Shown: positions 1-11,570, numbered from the stretch's first letter. The stretch is DNA of 64,000 nt from Centaurea solstitialis (GCA_030169165.1 CM058043.1:39550765-39614764), one strand, 5' to 3'. Notes: a model not told the origin generated them from the letters alone. Translations and numbers: made by a program.

Positions 1-431
1 GAAAACATTGAAAAATATATTATTTCACAGAATTATCGGTGGGCTAGCTAAGCCCACTAAATAAACTAACTGGGTTGGTTGGTCACTATAAAAGCCCATG
101 CACAGTTCTTTTTATTGTTGTTGATAAATAGTCGTGTTCAGAAAACATTTTCTATGAAGAAAAAAAAAAGATAGAAAATGAAAGGGAAGAGATAAAAAAG
201 AAAAAAATTTGGGCTTTTTAATAGAATAAAATAAAGAAAAATTAATGATAAAAGTTTTTCTCGAAATTTTCCATCAAAATGTGCAAGAAAAAGAAGGAAA
301 TTAAAGGAAAAAAAGTTGACCCCCTTAAAGGACTTGATGGAAAGTAAAATAAAAGACGATAATTATTTTCAATTATTAAGGTTTTCAAATGGCTTCTAAA
401 ATCAACTTTAAAAAAAAAAAAAAAAAACTTT
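1..431. other. AT-rich intergenic, no gene seen
   Basis: This stretch is AT-rich with several A-runs. I see no reading frame with recognisable protein character, no RNA gene and no clear transposon terminus. Confidence 0.5.
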
Positions 432-795
432 CGCTATGTTTGATAAACTAGCTGATAAGTTAACTTATCACTGATAAGGTAGCTGGTGAATGATAAGGTA
501 GCTGATGACTGATAAGATAGCTGATGAATAAGTTACGTTTGGCAAAAAATAGCTGATAAGGTAGCTTATGACTGTAAAAGGACAAAAAAAGACACATTTA
601 AAAATTAGTGGTATAAAACTTAGCAGAATTATACTTGGAATAAAAAAATAAAAAGTCTCATAAGTCACCAAAAGGTTAGTGAAAGTAGCTTTTCGAAAAG
701 CTAGCTTATAATATGGTCCATCCAAACATGTGTCTGACTTATAAGGTGACTTAAAAGCTTACTTATAAGTTAACTTATTTTTACCAAAAAAACGC
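432..795. mobile_element. MITE-like inverted-repeat element
   Basis: Imperfect terminal inverted repeats are visible. The left end reads like GTTTGATAAACTAGCTGATA, and the reverse complement of the right end starts GGCGTTTTTTTGGTAAAAAT; both run into the palindrome ATAAGTTAACTTAT. The interior repeats GCTGATAAGGTAGCTGATGA several times. No coding capacity is seen. The structure fits a short non-autonomous DNA transposon, perhaps hAT-like, but I could not fix a target-site duplication. Confidence 0.45.
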
Positions 796-1202
796 CTTCC
801 TATTTGACCTTTTAGCCCATGTAATTATCTCGTTGCTGATAATTGGCCCGTCGAGGATTTGTCTTTCTTTGATGAAGGCAGATTGATCAGGACTAATAAT
901 AGAATCGATAATTAGTTTTAATTGTTTTCGAAACGATTTTACTCACGCTGCCAATAAGGTGAATGGGCCAAAAATTGTTTCATCCAAGAGGGTTCGGTGA
1001 TTTGGCGATAAAACCTCATAATCTAGCTTTCAAGGTTTATCTTTCCGATAAAATTTGTTTATTAAAGATTATTAGAAGGTGATTTGGAAATAAACCCAAT
1101 TCCGTGATGATACTCAATTTCGAGATTCTCATCACGGTCTCCGATAATGCTGTCATTTTTCATTAAGTTTAATAGTATTTTTTTAATCTATTTCTTAAAT
1201 AA
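796..1202. other. Intergenic, no gene seen
   Basis: Non-coding sequence between a MITE and a Helitron. I recognise no gene, repeat or regulatory site in it. Confidence 0.4.
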
Positions 1203-2595
1203 TCTATATATAATAAAAGAGTAACTGACTGACACGTGTCGCGCTTTGGTGAGCCGAATTTCTATTTTTCTCGCCAAAACATGAGCCTAGACAATTTTTT
1301 AGTCTAGATTCATTTTGTTTACTTGTCACTATTTGTCACATCATATGCATATGTGTCATGTATCATATGTTGACACATGACACTAATTTAAAATTTAAAT
1401 TTATTAAACATTTTTTCTATTAAATACTAACTGATTCAAACTTTAAATTATTAAACTTTATCTTATTAAATATTAAAGTCGAACCTATTAATTCAACTAT
1501 TTTATTTTAAATTTATTAAACTTTATCCTATTAAATATTAAACTCCAACCTATTAATTCAATTATTTTAAATTCAAAATTTATTAAATCTCAAACTTCAT
1601 CCTATTAATTCAACTATTTTAGATTCTATTAATTCAAGTATTTTAGATTCAAAATTTATTAAATATTAAACTCCATCCTATTTTAAACTAATTACTGGAT
1701 ATAATACTATTAAATATAAATTAAATTATAGTAAATAATGTAAATTAATCAAATCATATTTGTAATATTAGTTTTTCTGGTATGAATTTTTTTAAATTAT
1801 CCCGTGTATTATATATAATAAAAAATAATAAATGATAATTTTATATCACTTAACAATATATATAAACATCAATAGATATGCAAATAATACTTCATGAACG
1901 AGCTGCCATATTCATCAAAAATTCTATAATTGCTCGACATGTCTCCAAATACAAGCTCATGGATTAACTAAAAGATATTTTTTATAAATTGTATCACCAT
2001 AATTCTATTGTCAATACTTTCAAAATAAATTAATTATTCAATACAATATTATTAAACATAAATTAAATTATAGTAAATAATTTAAACTAAGCAAATCATA
2101 TTTGTAATATTAAATTTCTGGTATGAATTTTTTTTTAAATTATCCTGTATTACACATGACACTTATTCAAAATTTAAAATTATTAAACTTTATTCTATTA
2201 AATATTAATTGATTCAAAATTTAAAATTATTAAACTTTATCGAAATTTAAAATTATTAAACTTTATCGTATTAAATATTAAACTTTATCTTATTAATTCA
2301 ACTATTTTATTTTAAAATTATTAAACTTTATCCTATTAAATATTAAACTCCAATCTATTAATTCAACTATTTTAGATTCAAAATTTATTAAATATTAAAC
2401 TCCATCCTATTAATTCAACTATTTTAAAATCAAAATTTATTAAATATTAAACTCCATCCTATAATATATATATAATTTTAGATTCTATTAATTCAACTAA
2501 ATAATGCACATCAAACAAATCATATTTTTAATATTAGTTTTTCTGATATAAATTTGTTTTAAATTATCCAGTGTATTACACGGGATCAAATCTAG
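1203..2595 (+). mobile_element. Non-autonomous Helitron
   Basis: The element begins with TCTATATATAATAAAAGAG directly after an A and ends in CTAG directly before a T, the A/T insertion rule of Helitrons. About 10 bases before the end there is a short hairpin, CCAGTGT-att-ACACGGG. The inside is AT-rich, made of degenerate repeats of the type TATTAAACTTTATCCTATTA, and holds no Rep/helicase frame. Copies of the 3' subterminal sequence (GGTATGAATTTTTTTAAATTATCC followed by a GTGTATTA-like core) recur near 1779 and 2128, so the element may be a stack of ends. No captured gene is recognised. Confidence 0.6.
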
Positions 2596-2724
2596 TATAT
2601 ATATATATAGAGGAGAGTTCCGTTTTTAACCACAAATCAACCAATAAAATAAAAGGGCAAAATAGGAAATATCTAAACCTAAACCCTTAACACATACCAA
2701 GCACTGCATTCGTTTCTCTCCCAA

Positions 2725-3260
2725 GTGCCAACCACAACTCCACCACCACCATCACAAGCACTGCCGCCCTCTACCACCACTGCCGCCGCCGGATCTGCAA
2801 CTTTCCACCACCACCACCACCATCACAACCACCGTTGCCCTCCACCACCACCGCCGTTGCCGGATTTGCAACCCTCCACCACCACCGTCGTCGTCGGATC
2901 TGCAGCTCTCCACCACCACCATCACAGCCACCACCGGCCTCCACCACGACTACCACTGAATCTGCAGCCCTCCACCACCACCGCCTTCGGATCTACGGCC
3001 TCCACCACTACCGCCACTGGATCTACGAACTCCACCACCGCCGCCGTCGGATCTACGGCCTCCACCACCGCCGGATCTACGGCCTCCACCACCGCCGCCG
3101 TCAGATCTACGGCTTCCACCACCACCGCTGCCGGATCTGCATCCTCAAACCACCATCACCGCCGGATTTGCGGCCTCCACCATCATCGCCATCGGATTTG
3201 CGTCCTCCAACCACACCATCGCCGTCGGATCTGTCGCAATCGCCGTCGGATCAATGGCGG
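2725..3260. repeat. ACC/CCG triplet-rich low-complexity block
   Basis: Dominated by CCACCA, CCGCCG and GGATCTGCGG-type units. It is open in several frames on both strands (up to about 185 codons), with translations that are only His/Pro/Thr/Ser or Val/Gly runs. These look like by-products of a triplet array, not genes. Confidence 0.75.
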
Positions 3261-3324
3261 GGATGGTCGTCGGAGATCGTAACCTAGACGAACAAATGTG
3301 GATCGAGACGAGTTAGTGGTCGTA

Positions 3325-3725
3325 CACATGTGTTTCGTCTTATCAGAGTTTGTCGGAGTGGACCGGAGTTCGTCGAAGTGCACAAGTGTTTTGTCGGAAT
3401 GCACACGTGTTTTGCCGGAGTGAACCGGAGTTCGCCGGAATGCACACGTGTTTTGCCGGAGTGAACCGGAGCTCGTCGGAGTGCACATGTGTTTTGCCGG
3501 TTGCACATGTGTTTGAGTGTTAGCTGGTGGGGGTCTTGTGCACATGTGTTAACTTCCGCCTAAATTTTTTATCCCTAAATTGCCCTTGTGCACATGTGTT
3601 AACTTCCACCCAAATTTTTTGCCCTTGTGCACATGTGTTAGTCTCCGCTTCCTGTTAAATTGGTTGTGCACATGTGTTAGTCTCCGTCCAAATTGCCCAA
3701 ATTGCCTTGTGCACATGTGTTAACA
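3325..3725. repeat. Array of TGCACATGTG motifs
   Basis: About eleven copies of GTGCACATGTGTT or close variants (CACACGTG, CACAAGTG) occur in about 400 bases, first in units of about 40-55 bp with GCCGGAGT spacers and then with AACTTCCGCC spacers. Each core is an E-box-like palindrome, CACATGTG or CACACGTG. This is a minisatellite inside the TIR element; any regulatory role is unproven. Confidence 0.7.
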
Positions 3726-3791
3726 CGGTTAACACACTATTTGTGGTTAACAACGGAACTCAACCCTATATATATATATATATATATATAT

Positions 3792-4012
3792 GAGGAAAGT
3801 TCAAATGTGAACCACTTTTTGGTTGTGAACGTGAGGACAGCCGAGAGCGCGACACATGGCGACTTTGAGTGTGGTCCTCTTCTTTAATTCAATGCCCTCC
3901 CATGAATTGCATCTAGTCATCCGCCGTGGCGCCTAGTCATCCGCCATGTGTCGCGCTCTCGGTTGTCCTCACGTTCACAACCAAAAAGTGGTTCACATTT
4001 GAACCCACCCCT
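3792..4012. mobile_element. MITE family M1, copy a
   Basis: A near-palindromic element with long inverted repeats: the left begins GAGGAAAGTTCAAATGTGAA and the right is its complement ending TTCACATTTGAACCCACC. Arms of about 70 bp include AACGTGAGGACAGCCGAGAG. It is flanked on both sides by TA repeats. Non-coding. Other copies lie at 4023, 33313, 34942, 38132 and 38652, with a half copy at 15279. Confidence 0.7.
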
Positions 4013-4022
4013 ATATATATAT

Positions 4023-4252
4023 AGAGGAAAGTTCAAATGTAAACCACTTTTTGGTTGTGAACATGAGGACAACCGAGAGCGCAACACGTGGCGGCTTTGA
4101 GTGTGGTTCCCCCTTTAATTCAATGCCCTCCCATGAATCGCGCCTAGTCATCCGCTGTGGACCTGACGTGGCGCCTAGTTATCCGCCACGTGTCGCGCTC
4201 TCGGCTGTCCTCACGTTCACAACCAAAAAGTGGTTCACATTTGAACTTTCCT
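4023..4252. mobile_element. MITE family M1, copy b
   Basis: Same long inverted repeats as the neighbour at 3792-4012, separated from it by only about 10 bases of TA repeat. The core contains CCCTCCCATGAATCGCGCC, which also occurs in reverse complement in the M2 elements near 41.9 and 44.9 kb. Non-coding. Confidence 0.7.
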
Positions 4253-4869
4253 ATATATATATTGGGCAAGTATTTCTTTTCATCTTCTCATAAATCAATT
4301 TACTTCTCATATGATCTCTTTATATATGATTTATTTTTAGCTAAATTAATTATATTGTCATTGAAAGTCATATTGCAATCTATACCTTTAAAATTAAAAA
4401 AAGTCAAGGCAGTCAAAGGTTTTATTTATTTTTTTAACGCATGTAACCATGCACGACAAGACGACAATATGAGTTTGATAACATAACTTTGACTTAACCC
4501 ATCCATTAATTAGGGATGTCTTAAAGACGACAATATAACTTTGGCTTAATACATCCGTTAGTCTTAAAGACGACAATTTAACCATGTAATTTACTTTTCA
4601 TCTATGAAATTGTTTACTTCGTGTAGTTGTTAGTCTAATTGTGTAAAAATGTTATTCTTTATTTATTTATTTGAGATAATGTATTTGATGAATATATTAA
4701 GGAGAAAAAAGAAAACAAATTCGTCAATGGAGAATTAAAGTTGAAGAAAATGTGTAACAATTTTCTAGAAAATTAAGTGTTATAGATGGGACCCAAATTT
4801 TTAACATTTTTGTCAACAAAATAGGAATGCATTGAGAACTACCAACTTTCTATGCTATGTGGGTCTCAC
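4253..4869. other. Intergenic with weak repeats, no gene
   Basis: AT-rich. Around 4450-4580 there are three degenerate copies of an AGACGACAATAT-containing unit of about 60 bp. No gene is recognised. Confidence 0.4.
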
Positions 4870-5530
4870 CAATGTTTTAAAACCCGGGTCAACCCGGTCG
4901 GTTAAACCGATTGAATCGCTAATCGATGGAAAGACAGGTTCAAAGGGACCGGTTTAATAGTCAATTTTAGACACCAAAGATGGTCTAGCCTAGTGGGTGG
5001 AGGTAATATCCTTGTGCCTTCAGGAGATGGTATCCTTAGTTGGCCAAGGTTCAAACCCCGCAGGCGACGACTTGCTCGGTATTTAGCTCTTGGGCTGGTC
5101 CATAGGGCCGTTTTAGGGGCGAGTTCATGGGCTGGTCCATAGGGCCGGTTCATGGGCGCGGTGGATTAGTCGGTGCCCGTTTCTGCCGTTCAAAAAAAAA
5201 AGCCTATTTTAGACCCGAAAAGAACCGGCCGGTTCGAAGGTTGAACGGTTGACCCGTTTTTCTGACCCTGTTTTAAAAAAAGGCGTGTGGCATATTCATT
5301 AGTAAAAAAAAAACTTGTGTTTTATGTGTTTTTAATGTTTTTAGATTGATTAATGTGTATTTTTAATGTTTTAATTTGTGAACATCAAATTCTTAGTTTT
5401 ATATGTTTGTGTATACAGAAAAATATAAAATGCATAAAAATCCTTAGAAATGTTTGAACCGGTTCAACCGGTTGAACCGTGAACCGGTCACCAAGCCAGT
5501 TTGTCTAAAAAACCGCTTTTTAAAACATTG
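4870..5530. mobile_element. hAT-like element with ACCGGTT subterminal repeats
   Basis: Ends are CAATGTTTTAAAAC on the left and, in reverse complement, CAATGTTTTAAAAAG on the right. The flanks are GGTCTCAC and GGTCTCAG, an 8-bp target duplication with one mismatch, as expected for hAT elements. Both subterminal regions are rich in ACCGGTT and GGTTGAACCGG. There is no transposase frame, and a SINE is nested inside. Confidence 0.6.
4976..5205 (+). mobile_element. tRNA-derived SINE
   Basis: The head looks like a pol III promoter: a TAGCCTAGTGGG A-box-like stretch and AAGGTTCAAACCCCG as B box. The body ends in CCGTTCAAAAAAAAAA. It is flanked by ATTTTAGACAC and ATTTTAGACCC, a near-perfect target duplication. 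It is inserted inside the hAT-like element at 4870-5530. Confidence 0.65.
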
Positions 5531-5538
5531 GGTCTCAG

Positions 5539-5989
5539 TGATGCTTTCATCAACATTTGAGATGTCAATTTTGTAGAAATACTTTGACGAAAATACAAGT
5601 CATTTATGCAAATACTAGAAAGAATGATCGATCATTTTACACCACTGTTCTGATGATTTGTGCTTTTATATTCTTTATTTCTAACATGCAATGATGCAAA
5701 GCACGACTTGACTTGAGTGTCCTTAAAAGTCTTGCTCAAAGAAAGAATCAAAGCATCAGACTATCAAAGGAGGCTTCTTTCATTCTTTTCATGCTCCATT
5801 TAGAAAATTATATTTCCTCTTACTTTTTATGCCTAACCATCTTACTGTTTATGTGGAAAGGACATCTATCATCTTTTTTTTTATCATCTTCATCATATTT
5901 TATTTGATATATTTTTAAATTGTGGTGGTTGAACTCGACGACCAATGTTTCAAAACAAAAGCTCTGAAAAGCATGGATCCCTAACCTAT
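5539..5989. other. Intergenic, no gene seen
   Basis: AT-rich sequence with short open frames lacking protein character. No transposon terminus is recognised. Confidence 0.4.
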
Positions 5990-6310
5990 TTTGTGTTTTG
6001 CCACGATCAATGGAAATCGGGCCCCCACCTCATCGCAAGATGTATTTTTGGACTAATGGTTTTACTTTACATATGTGTATTTTGTGATTTGGCTCAAGTT
6101 TATAAAATGTTATCTTCTATTGTCATACATTTTATTTTATATACTGTTTGGTCTCCCTATATGTCAAATCTAACACTTTTTTCTTAAAATGACATTTATA
6201 TCAGGTTTTCTTAGCGATAGGGATCCAAAGTCTTTGGCGGGGATGCCGATAGTGACATCTATTCATAGTTACAACTTAGAATAGTTTAGATTAGTAGGTT
6301 GTTGTTGATC
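5990..6310. repeat. Dispersed repeat, inverted copy at 17224
   Basis: The reverse complement of this segment aligns by eye with 17224-17530. Shared words include ACCTACTAATCTAAACTATTC, the GTCACTATC region, AGACTTTGGA, and ACAATAGAAGATTACATTTTA versus ACAATAGAAGATAACATTTT. It belongs to an unidentified repeat; no protein is recognised. Confidence 0.5.
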
Positions 6311-6355
6311 TTATATTTATTTGTAGAGTACAAGATTTACAGTTTTCCCATTTTG

Positions 6356-7190
6356 GATGATTAAATAGGTGGAATAGGTTGGGACAAGACAAAAGATTAC
6401 CAAATTGCCCTCAATACTAAGAACATCTAAACTAGAAAATGCTTCCACCAATATTCTCTAAATCTGATCATTCACTTTTCTCCAAATCAATTTTGGTTCA
6501 AAGAAAATTTTACTTTCTTCTGAAATTGAACCCCTAATTTGTTCGTTGTATTTGGATTTCTTTTCCGATCTGTTTCTATGCAAATCAACTCTTCCAAATC
6601 GAAATCTTAAAAATTAGAATATATAACTGCCCAAATCCTCCTCCAAATCGATTGAACTCTCTTCTCAAACACTCCATCAACATCTAGATATGGGTTTGAA
6701 TAAAGAAGAATGGTGGTGGAACAAAGTCAGAAGAAAAATGTCAAAAGGGCAATGGTGGTGATGGTTTTAGCTTTTTTGAGAGAGAACCTAATTTGTGAAG
6801 AAGAAGCCATCTGGGTTTAGATATGGGGTAGGCTTAATCTAATTTAGTTTTTTGTTTAGTTATTTTTTAAATGGGTTGTAAAAAATGTGTTTTAAATAAT
6901 TTTACATTGATAAAATAAGAAATTTATGATTTATGTAACTTATTTAAATATTTAAAAAGTAAATTTATTAAAATGTTTACCCAATTGTATCATATATCAT
7001 AAAAAATAAAAAGTATATGTATGAAGAGTAATTTAGTCATTTTAACAGTCTTGTCCTGTGTTGTTCTAGTTGCACCAAACATAGAACAAACTATTAGTTT
7101 TATCCCGTCCCGTCCTGTCCCGTCCCGTCCTGTCCCGTTCCGTCCTGTTCTGTCTTATCAAGTCTGCGTACCAAACGCTACCTTAAGCAT
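6356..7190. mobile_element. Possible MITE-like element with TCCCG runs
   Basis: Near the left end the sequence reads GGTTGGGACAAGACAAAAGA; near the right it has GTCTTGTCCTGTG followed by a pentamer array, TCCCG/TCCTG/TTCCG, repeated about ten times at 7086-7150. The opposed GGGACAAGAC and GTCTTGTCC motifs suggest inverted ends, but I could not fix borders. Confidence 0.3.
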
Positions 7191-7417
7191 TTTATAAAAA
7201 TATTATGCTTTCTCATTTATTGTCGTTGAATTTATTTTATAAGTTCCTTTATATATTATAAAGGTATTAACTATAATAAGATTTTTAACAATTATATTCT
7301 TAATTAAAATTGTTTTAAATTATTGTAACTTAATTAAAAAAGGTTTTAACTATAATTGTTTTTTTATATATTATAATAGGTTTTAATTATAAAAGAATAA
7401 ATTTTGAGCCATATGTT

Positions 7418-7500
7418 ATGCGGGTCCATGCGGGATCCACCCATTAGGTCCCACCATTAAATATGATTTATCTAATGGGTGGATCCCATATGGGTCCACA
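7418..7500. repeat. Short stem-loop palindrome
   Basis: GGATCCACCCATTAG on the left is matched by CTAATGGGTGGATCC on the right around an AT-rich loop, with the match extending imperfectly through GGGTCCATGC and ATATGGGTCC. It could be a very small MITE or an imperfect palindrome. No function is assigned. Confidence 0.5.
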
Positions 7501-7509
7501 TCATTTGTT

Positions 7510-7511
<2 letters not shown>

Positions 7512-7549
<38 letters not shown>
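7512..7549. repeat. TA microsatellite
   Basis: An uninterrupted TA dinucleotide run. It abuts GGGAGGTTCAAGAGAAAACC, which resembles the start of a MITE whose other end I did not find. Confidence 0.85.
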
Positions 7550-7552
<3 letters not shown>

Positions 7553-7559
7553 AGGTTCA

Positions 7560-8364
7560 AGAGAAAACCGAGGAACACTCTCGTAGTCCTCCATTTGTAT
7601 TGTATATACTTGTGCATATGAGTAAAGTAACATTAAAGTCACGGACAAAGTCACATAATTTTGTATGTGAACTATATATGATTTTTGTATGTGAATCATA
7701 TGTAATTTTGTATATCGAAAAAGCTTCTCGCATCTTAATAAATAGTTAGCGTTATCATATGAAACCTATGTAGAATTACATCGATGAAAAAGTTAAAAAT
7801 ATTATCAACCAAAAGGATTTGTCTTGTAATATTATAAAATTGCATTCTAGTTTGACGCTATATTTTATTAAACTATTTGTAATTTATATCTAACCAATAC
7901 ACGGTTGTAAATTTGTAATACAAAAATATAAAAAGTAGATGGTATAATAGGACAATGTGAAATTTAAGACACCTATAATGTAATGTACAGTCAATCAACT
8001 CCTCTTTTCTCTTCATTTCATCGGTCACTCCTACTTCAAGTGATGGAACATTTCTATTAACTAACGTCCTAAGACAACTTTCTCGAAGTATCCACCTTCT
8101 ACGTTCCAAAAATACTCCTATAACAGTAAAGGTTCATTCATCTTAGACTATAAGCTTCAATGACAGATCTCTTTCCTGATTTGTCCAAATAATTAATGAA
8201 AGTTAAGCAAATTGATAATCTAAATTTTCTCGACATGAAGTAACATTTTTCAACCTTATTTTCAATTCATGCGTAGTTTTTGTCTTTATAGGATATTAGA
8301 GTTTTGGAAACCAATAGATTTGATCTATTAGAACAACAACGGGTGTTATGGGTTCAAAGACCCC
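7560..8364. other. Intergenic, no gene seen
   Basis: AT-rich sequence. A 78-codon minus-strand frame at 7873-8109 has no recognisable domain, and I do not call it. Confidence 0.35.
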
Positions 8365-8515
8365 AATATCAAGCGAATATTTTTCAATTTTTTTTTATCA
8401 ATTCGTATTGGCCTTGAATATATATCCAATATATATGGAATGAAAAAAACACATAAACCTTAGAATTGGCATCGTCTGATAAAAAATAAAACTGAAAATA
8501 AAGTAACATTAATTT
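8365..8515 (+). promoter_or_regulatory. Conserved LecRK upstream block
   Basis: This block matches 39175-39303, upstream of the intact LecRK at 39550. Shared words include AGCGAATATTTTTCAATTT, ATATATCCAATAT and AAAACACATAAACCTTAGAA. It probably came from the ancestral gene duplication. Here it is pushed about 0.9 kb from the start codon by inserted sequence, whereas in the paralogue it lies about 250-370 bases away. No specific promoter element is identified. Confidence 0.5.
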
Positions 8516-8588
8516 TTTGAGTTCTCACCGTAGATGAGAGGGTGAATGAAAAACTATGCAAATTAGATCCGTGTCCTTGTACCCATCA

Positions 8589-9310
8589 GGGTTACTCAGC
8601 AGTGGCGAATCTAGAACCGAAAACCATGTGGTTCCCTAAGGTTATCAGTACCCCAACCCTCCCAACCCTTCCAACCCTCCCAACCCCACTGCCACATCAA
8701 CTTTTTTCCACCCCTCCCATTAACCCTCTGGAACCCTCTCTAATTAGTACCTCAACCCTCCCAACCCTTTCACACAACACACACACAACACACGCAAAAA
8801 CAGCGGTGTGGCCAACCCGTTTAGGCTCCCAGCCCGCCGAGCACCATGCCACCGTACCGCAGCCCGCTGAGCCTAAGGCTGTGGTACACATAGCCTAATT
8901 AAGTTTTGTAGAAAAAAAATAAAAATGTCAACTATAACTTTTTCGGGCCGGTTCATTAAAATTAAAAATCAAACATATGTCGAATAATAGTAAATCTACG
9001 ACTATCAAAATTCAAAATATCAAATACATCTCAATTCTTGAATCAGACTTTGCAGAAAATTTTAAAAAAAAGTTATAATGTGCACAAGGAGATTCAAACC
9101 TACAACCTCTTGTACGCAAGATAAGGTGTTATCCAACACACCACCAAAGCTTTTGTTTCCCTTAAGCTGCGAAATAAAATTTTAAGGTAGTTTCTCTAAA
9201 CTTTTTAAGATAGGTCCCAAAAAAATTTCCATATAACTTCTAACATAAATTAAAAACTTAGGTTAGGTCCCGAAACCTACCTAAGCAAAGGTAAATTCGC
9301 CCTTGTGAGT
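8589..9310. mobile_element. Probable inserted element in LecRK upstream region
   Basis: The ends carry opposed motifs, CAGTGGCGAATCTAGAACC on the left and CAAGGGCGAATTTACC in reverse complement on the right, as in hAT-like elements. The paralogous region near 39.3-39.5 kb lacks this segment. Inside are CCAACCCTCC repeats (8650-8770) and, near 9085-9150, a tRNA-like minus-strand stretch containing GTAGGTTTGAATC. I found no clean 8-bp target duplication, so borders are approximate. Confidence 0.4.
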
Positions 9311-11221
9311 CAACAGCTTTTTTCCACGTGTTTTTCACTTTTTTCTAGTTTGGTGTGTGGGTGTACGTACGATAAAGTGTTTTAGGAATAAAGGTAAGAT
9401 GTTAATCATATGAAGGAGCTTGCAAATTAACTTTGAAAAATGTTCATGGCCATCTTAACATACTTCCTTCTTCTGTTTACCCCTTTTGTAGCTTCAATCA
9501 CTTTCAATTTCACATATCTTGGCCAAGATAATCTTCCCCAGGACATACGATTAGCAGGTGATGCATCTTTTACCGATCAAGGAATCCAGTTGACCCCACT
9601 AGACGTACGGAGTGAGGGTCGGGCAACCTACATCAGAGACCTTCATCTTTGGGACAAGGTCTCACGCGAGCTAGCAAGCTTCACTACCGACTTCTCCTTC
9701 GTGATTGATTCAGGGCCGGCCACATCCTATGCCGACGGGCTAACGTTTTTCCTCGCGGAGAACAATTCTGTCATGATCCCTGGTGGGTCCATGGGGCTTC
9801 CAATCGCTCACCATAACATGATAAAACAATTTGTCGCAGTGGAGTTTGATTCTTTTGGTAACAACACTTGGGATCCAGTAGATTCTAACGGTACTTCACT
9901 AGGTGATCATGTAGGTATCGACATCAATAATCTCACTTCTGTTACGGCTCGGAAATGGTTCAGCAATATACCGGCTGGGGAATTGTGTAAAACTTGGATT
10001 ACGTATGATGCTTACTCAAAAAAACTTAGTGTTTCCTACACATGTTTTCAGAATCATACAGTTGCAAGTCAAGATGTACTTGAACACACGGTTGATCTCA
10101 GGGATGAGCTGCCCGAACGGGTTATCTTTGGGTTTTCAGCAGCAACTGGCGGAGAACGATTCCAGATAAATAACGTCAAATCTTGGGCTTTCAATAGTTC
10201 TGATTTACGCAAGAGCCCAGATCCAGTGAAGGGGAAAGTAGCAATTGTGGTGGGGTTAATAGTTGCATTGTCTGTTCTGATTAAATTTTTGGTTGTGCTT
10301 GTTTTTTTGGTTCGGAGGAGGAAGAAGAAAACACAAGAAGATGAAGCGGAAGGACATGGATTTGATTTCGAGATGAACAATGAGTTCGATCTTGGAACTG
10401 GGCCTAGAAGATTCTCATACCTCCAGTTAGCTCGGTCAACGGGATACTTTGCGGAGAATGAGAAACTTGGAGAGGGAGGTTTCGGTGGGGTTTACAAAGG
10501 TTTTTTGAAAGATTCAGGCACCCATGTTGCAGTGAAAAGGGTGTCCAAGACCTCCAAACAGGGAATCAAGGAGTATTCATCTGAAGTCAGTATCATCAGC
10601 AGATTGAGGCACCGGAATCTCGTGCAACTCATAGGTTGGTGTCACGAGAAACGCGGGCTCCTGCTTGTTTACGAGTTCATGGAAAATGGAAGCTTAGATT
10701 CACATATTTTCAAGGCAAAGACTTTGTTGACATGGGAAACAAGGTACAAGATTGTCCACGGTCTAGCTTCTGCTTTGCTATATCTACATGAAGAATGGGA
10801 GCAATGTGTTTTGCATAGAGATATCAAATCGAGTAATGTAATGTTGGACTCGAATTTCAATGCGAAGCTTGGGGATTTTGGGTTAGCAAAGTTGGTAGAT
10901 CATGAGAAAGGCCCACAGACCACCCTGTTGGCCGGAACTTTGGGTTACATGGCTCCCGAATGTGTATTGACCGGCAAGGCAAGCAAGGCATCTGATGTGT
11001 TTAGCTTTGGAGTTGTTGCATTGGAAATAGCATGTGGGAGAAAATCCATCGACTACAAGGCTCCAGAAACGCAAATAAGTTTAGTAGAATGGGTTAGGGT
11101 GCTCTACGGGATTGGGAGTCTTTTAGAAGCAATAGATCCACGTTTAGGGTCAGATTTTGATGAAGAAGAAATAAAGCGTTTGATGATCGTTGGGTTATGG
11201 TGTGTGCACCACTCAAATCTT

Positions 11222-11534
11222 TGTTGGCAAATTGCCTGTCTATCTATGAACGATTGAACAAATAAACAAAGTAATCTTTATTGATAAAATAATCGTTAAA
11301 ATTTACAGACTTGATTACATACATATATATATTAAACGAAGAGGTACGTCCGAACAGACGTGACTGTTCGGTGGTGGTGGTTACTGGCAGTTGTGACTGT
11401 TCACAACGGTTGCCATATTTTCCAACAGACACCTCTCTTCGAATCGACACAACCCTTACTATTCTCATACATTTATTAAAACATAATCTAATAATACTTA
11501 TAAAAACAATATGATTATATCATTAATTTCAACA
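11222..11534 (-). repeat. 3' LTR of gag-only element
   Basis: Downstream LTR in the element's own direction, 313 bp, with TG...CA ends. It supplies the premature stop codon of the interrupted LecRK frame, read in antisense to the element. Confidence 0.92.
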
Positions 11535-11570
11535 CTCCCCCTTAATGATATAATCACACACCTGTCTTCT

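Larger units (their letters stand above)
2611..3767. mobile_element. TIR element with ACC-rich core
   Basis: Terminal inverted repeats of roughly 27-30 bp are visible: the left end has GAGTTCCGTTTTTAACCACA-like sequence and the reverse complement of the right end reads GAGTTCCGTTGTTAACCACA. Both ends abut TA dinucleotide runs, so the target is probably TA. The interior is an ACC/GCC triplet array followed by a minisatellite. No transposase is present. A related element sits at 15053-16190. Confidence 0.6.

Noticed and set aside
2725..3287. Long open frames (150-185 codons) in the ACC-rich block
   Set aside because: Frames are open on both strands and in several phases because of the triplet array; translations are low-complexity His/Pro/Thr/Val runs inside a TIR element.
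8542..8898. 118-codon frame with PTLPTLPTL repeats
   Set aside because: Product of CCAACCCTC repeats in a probable transposon; no homologue recognised.
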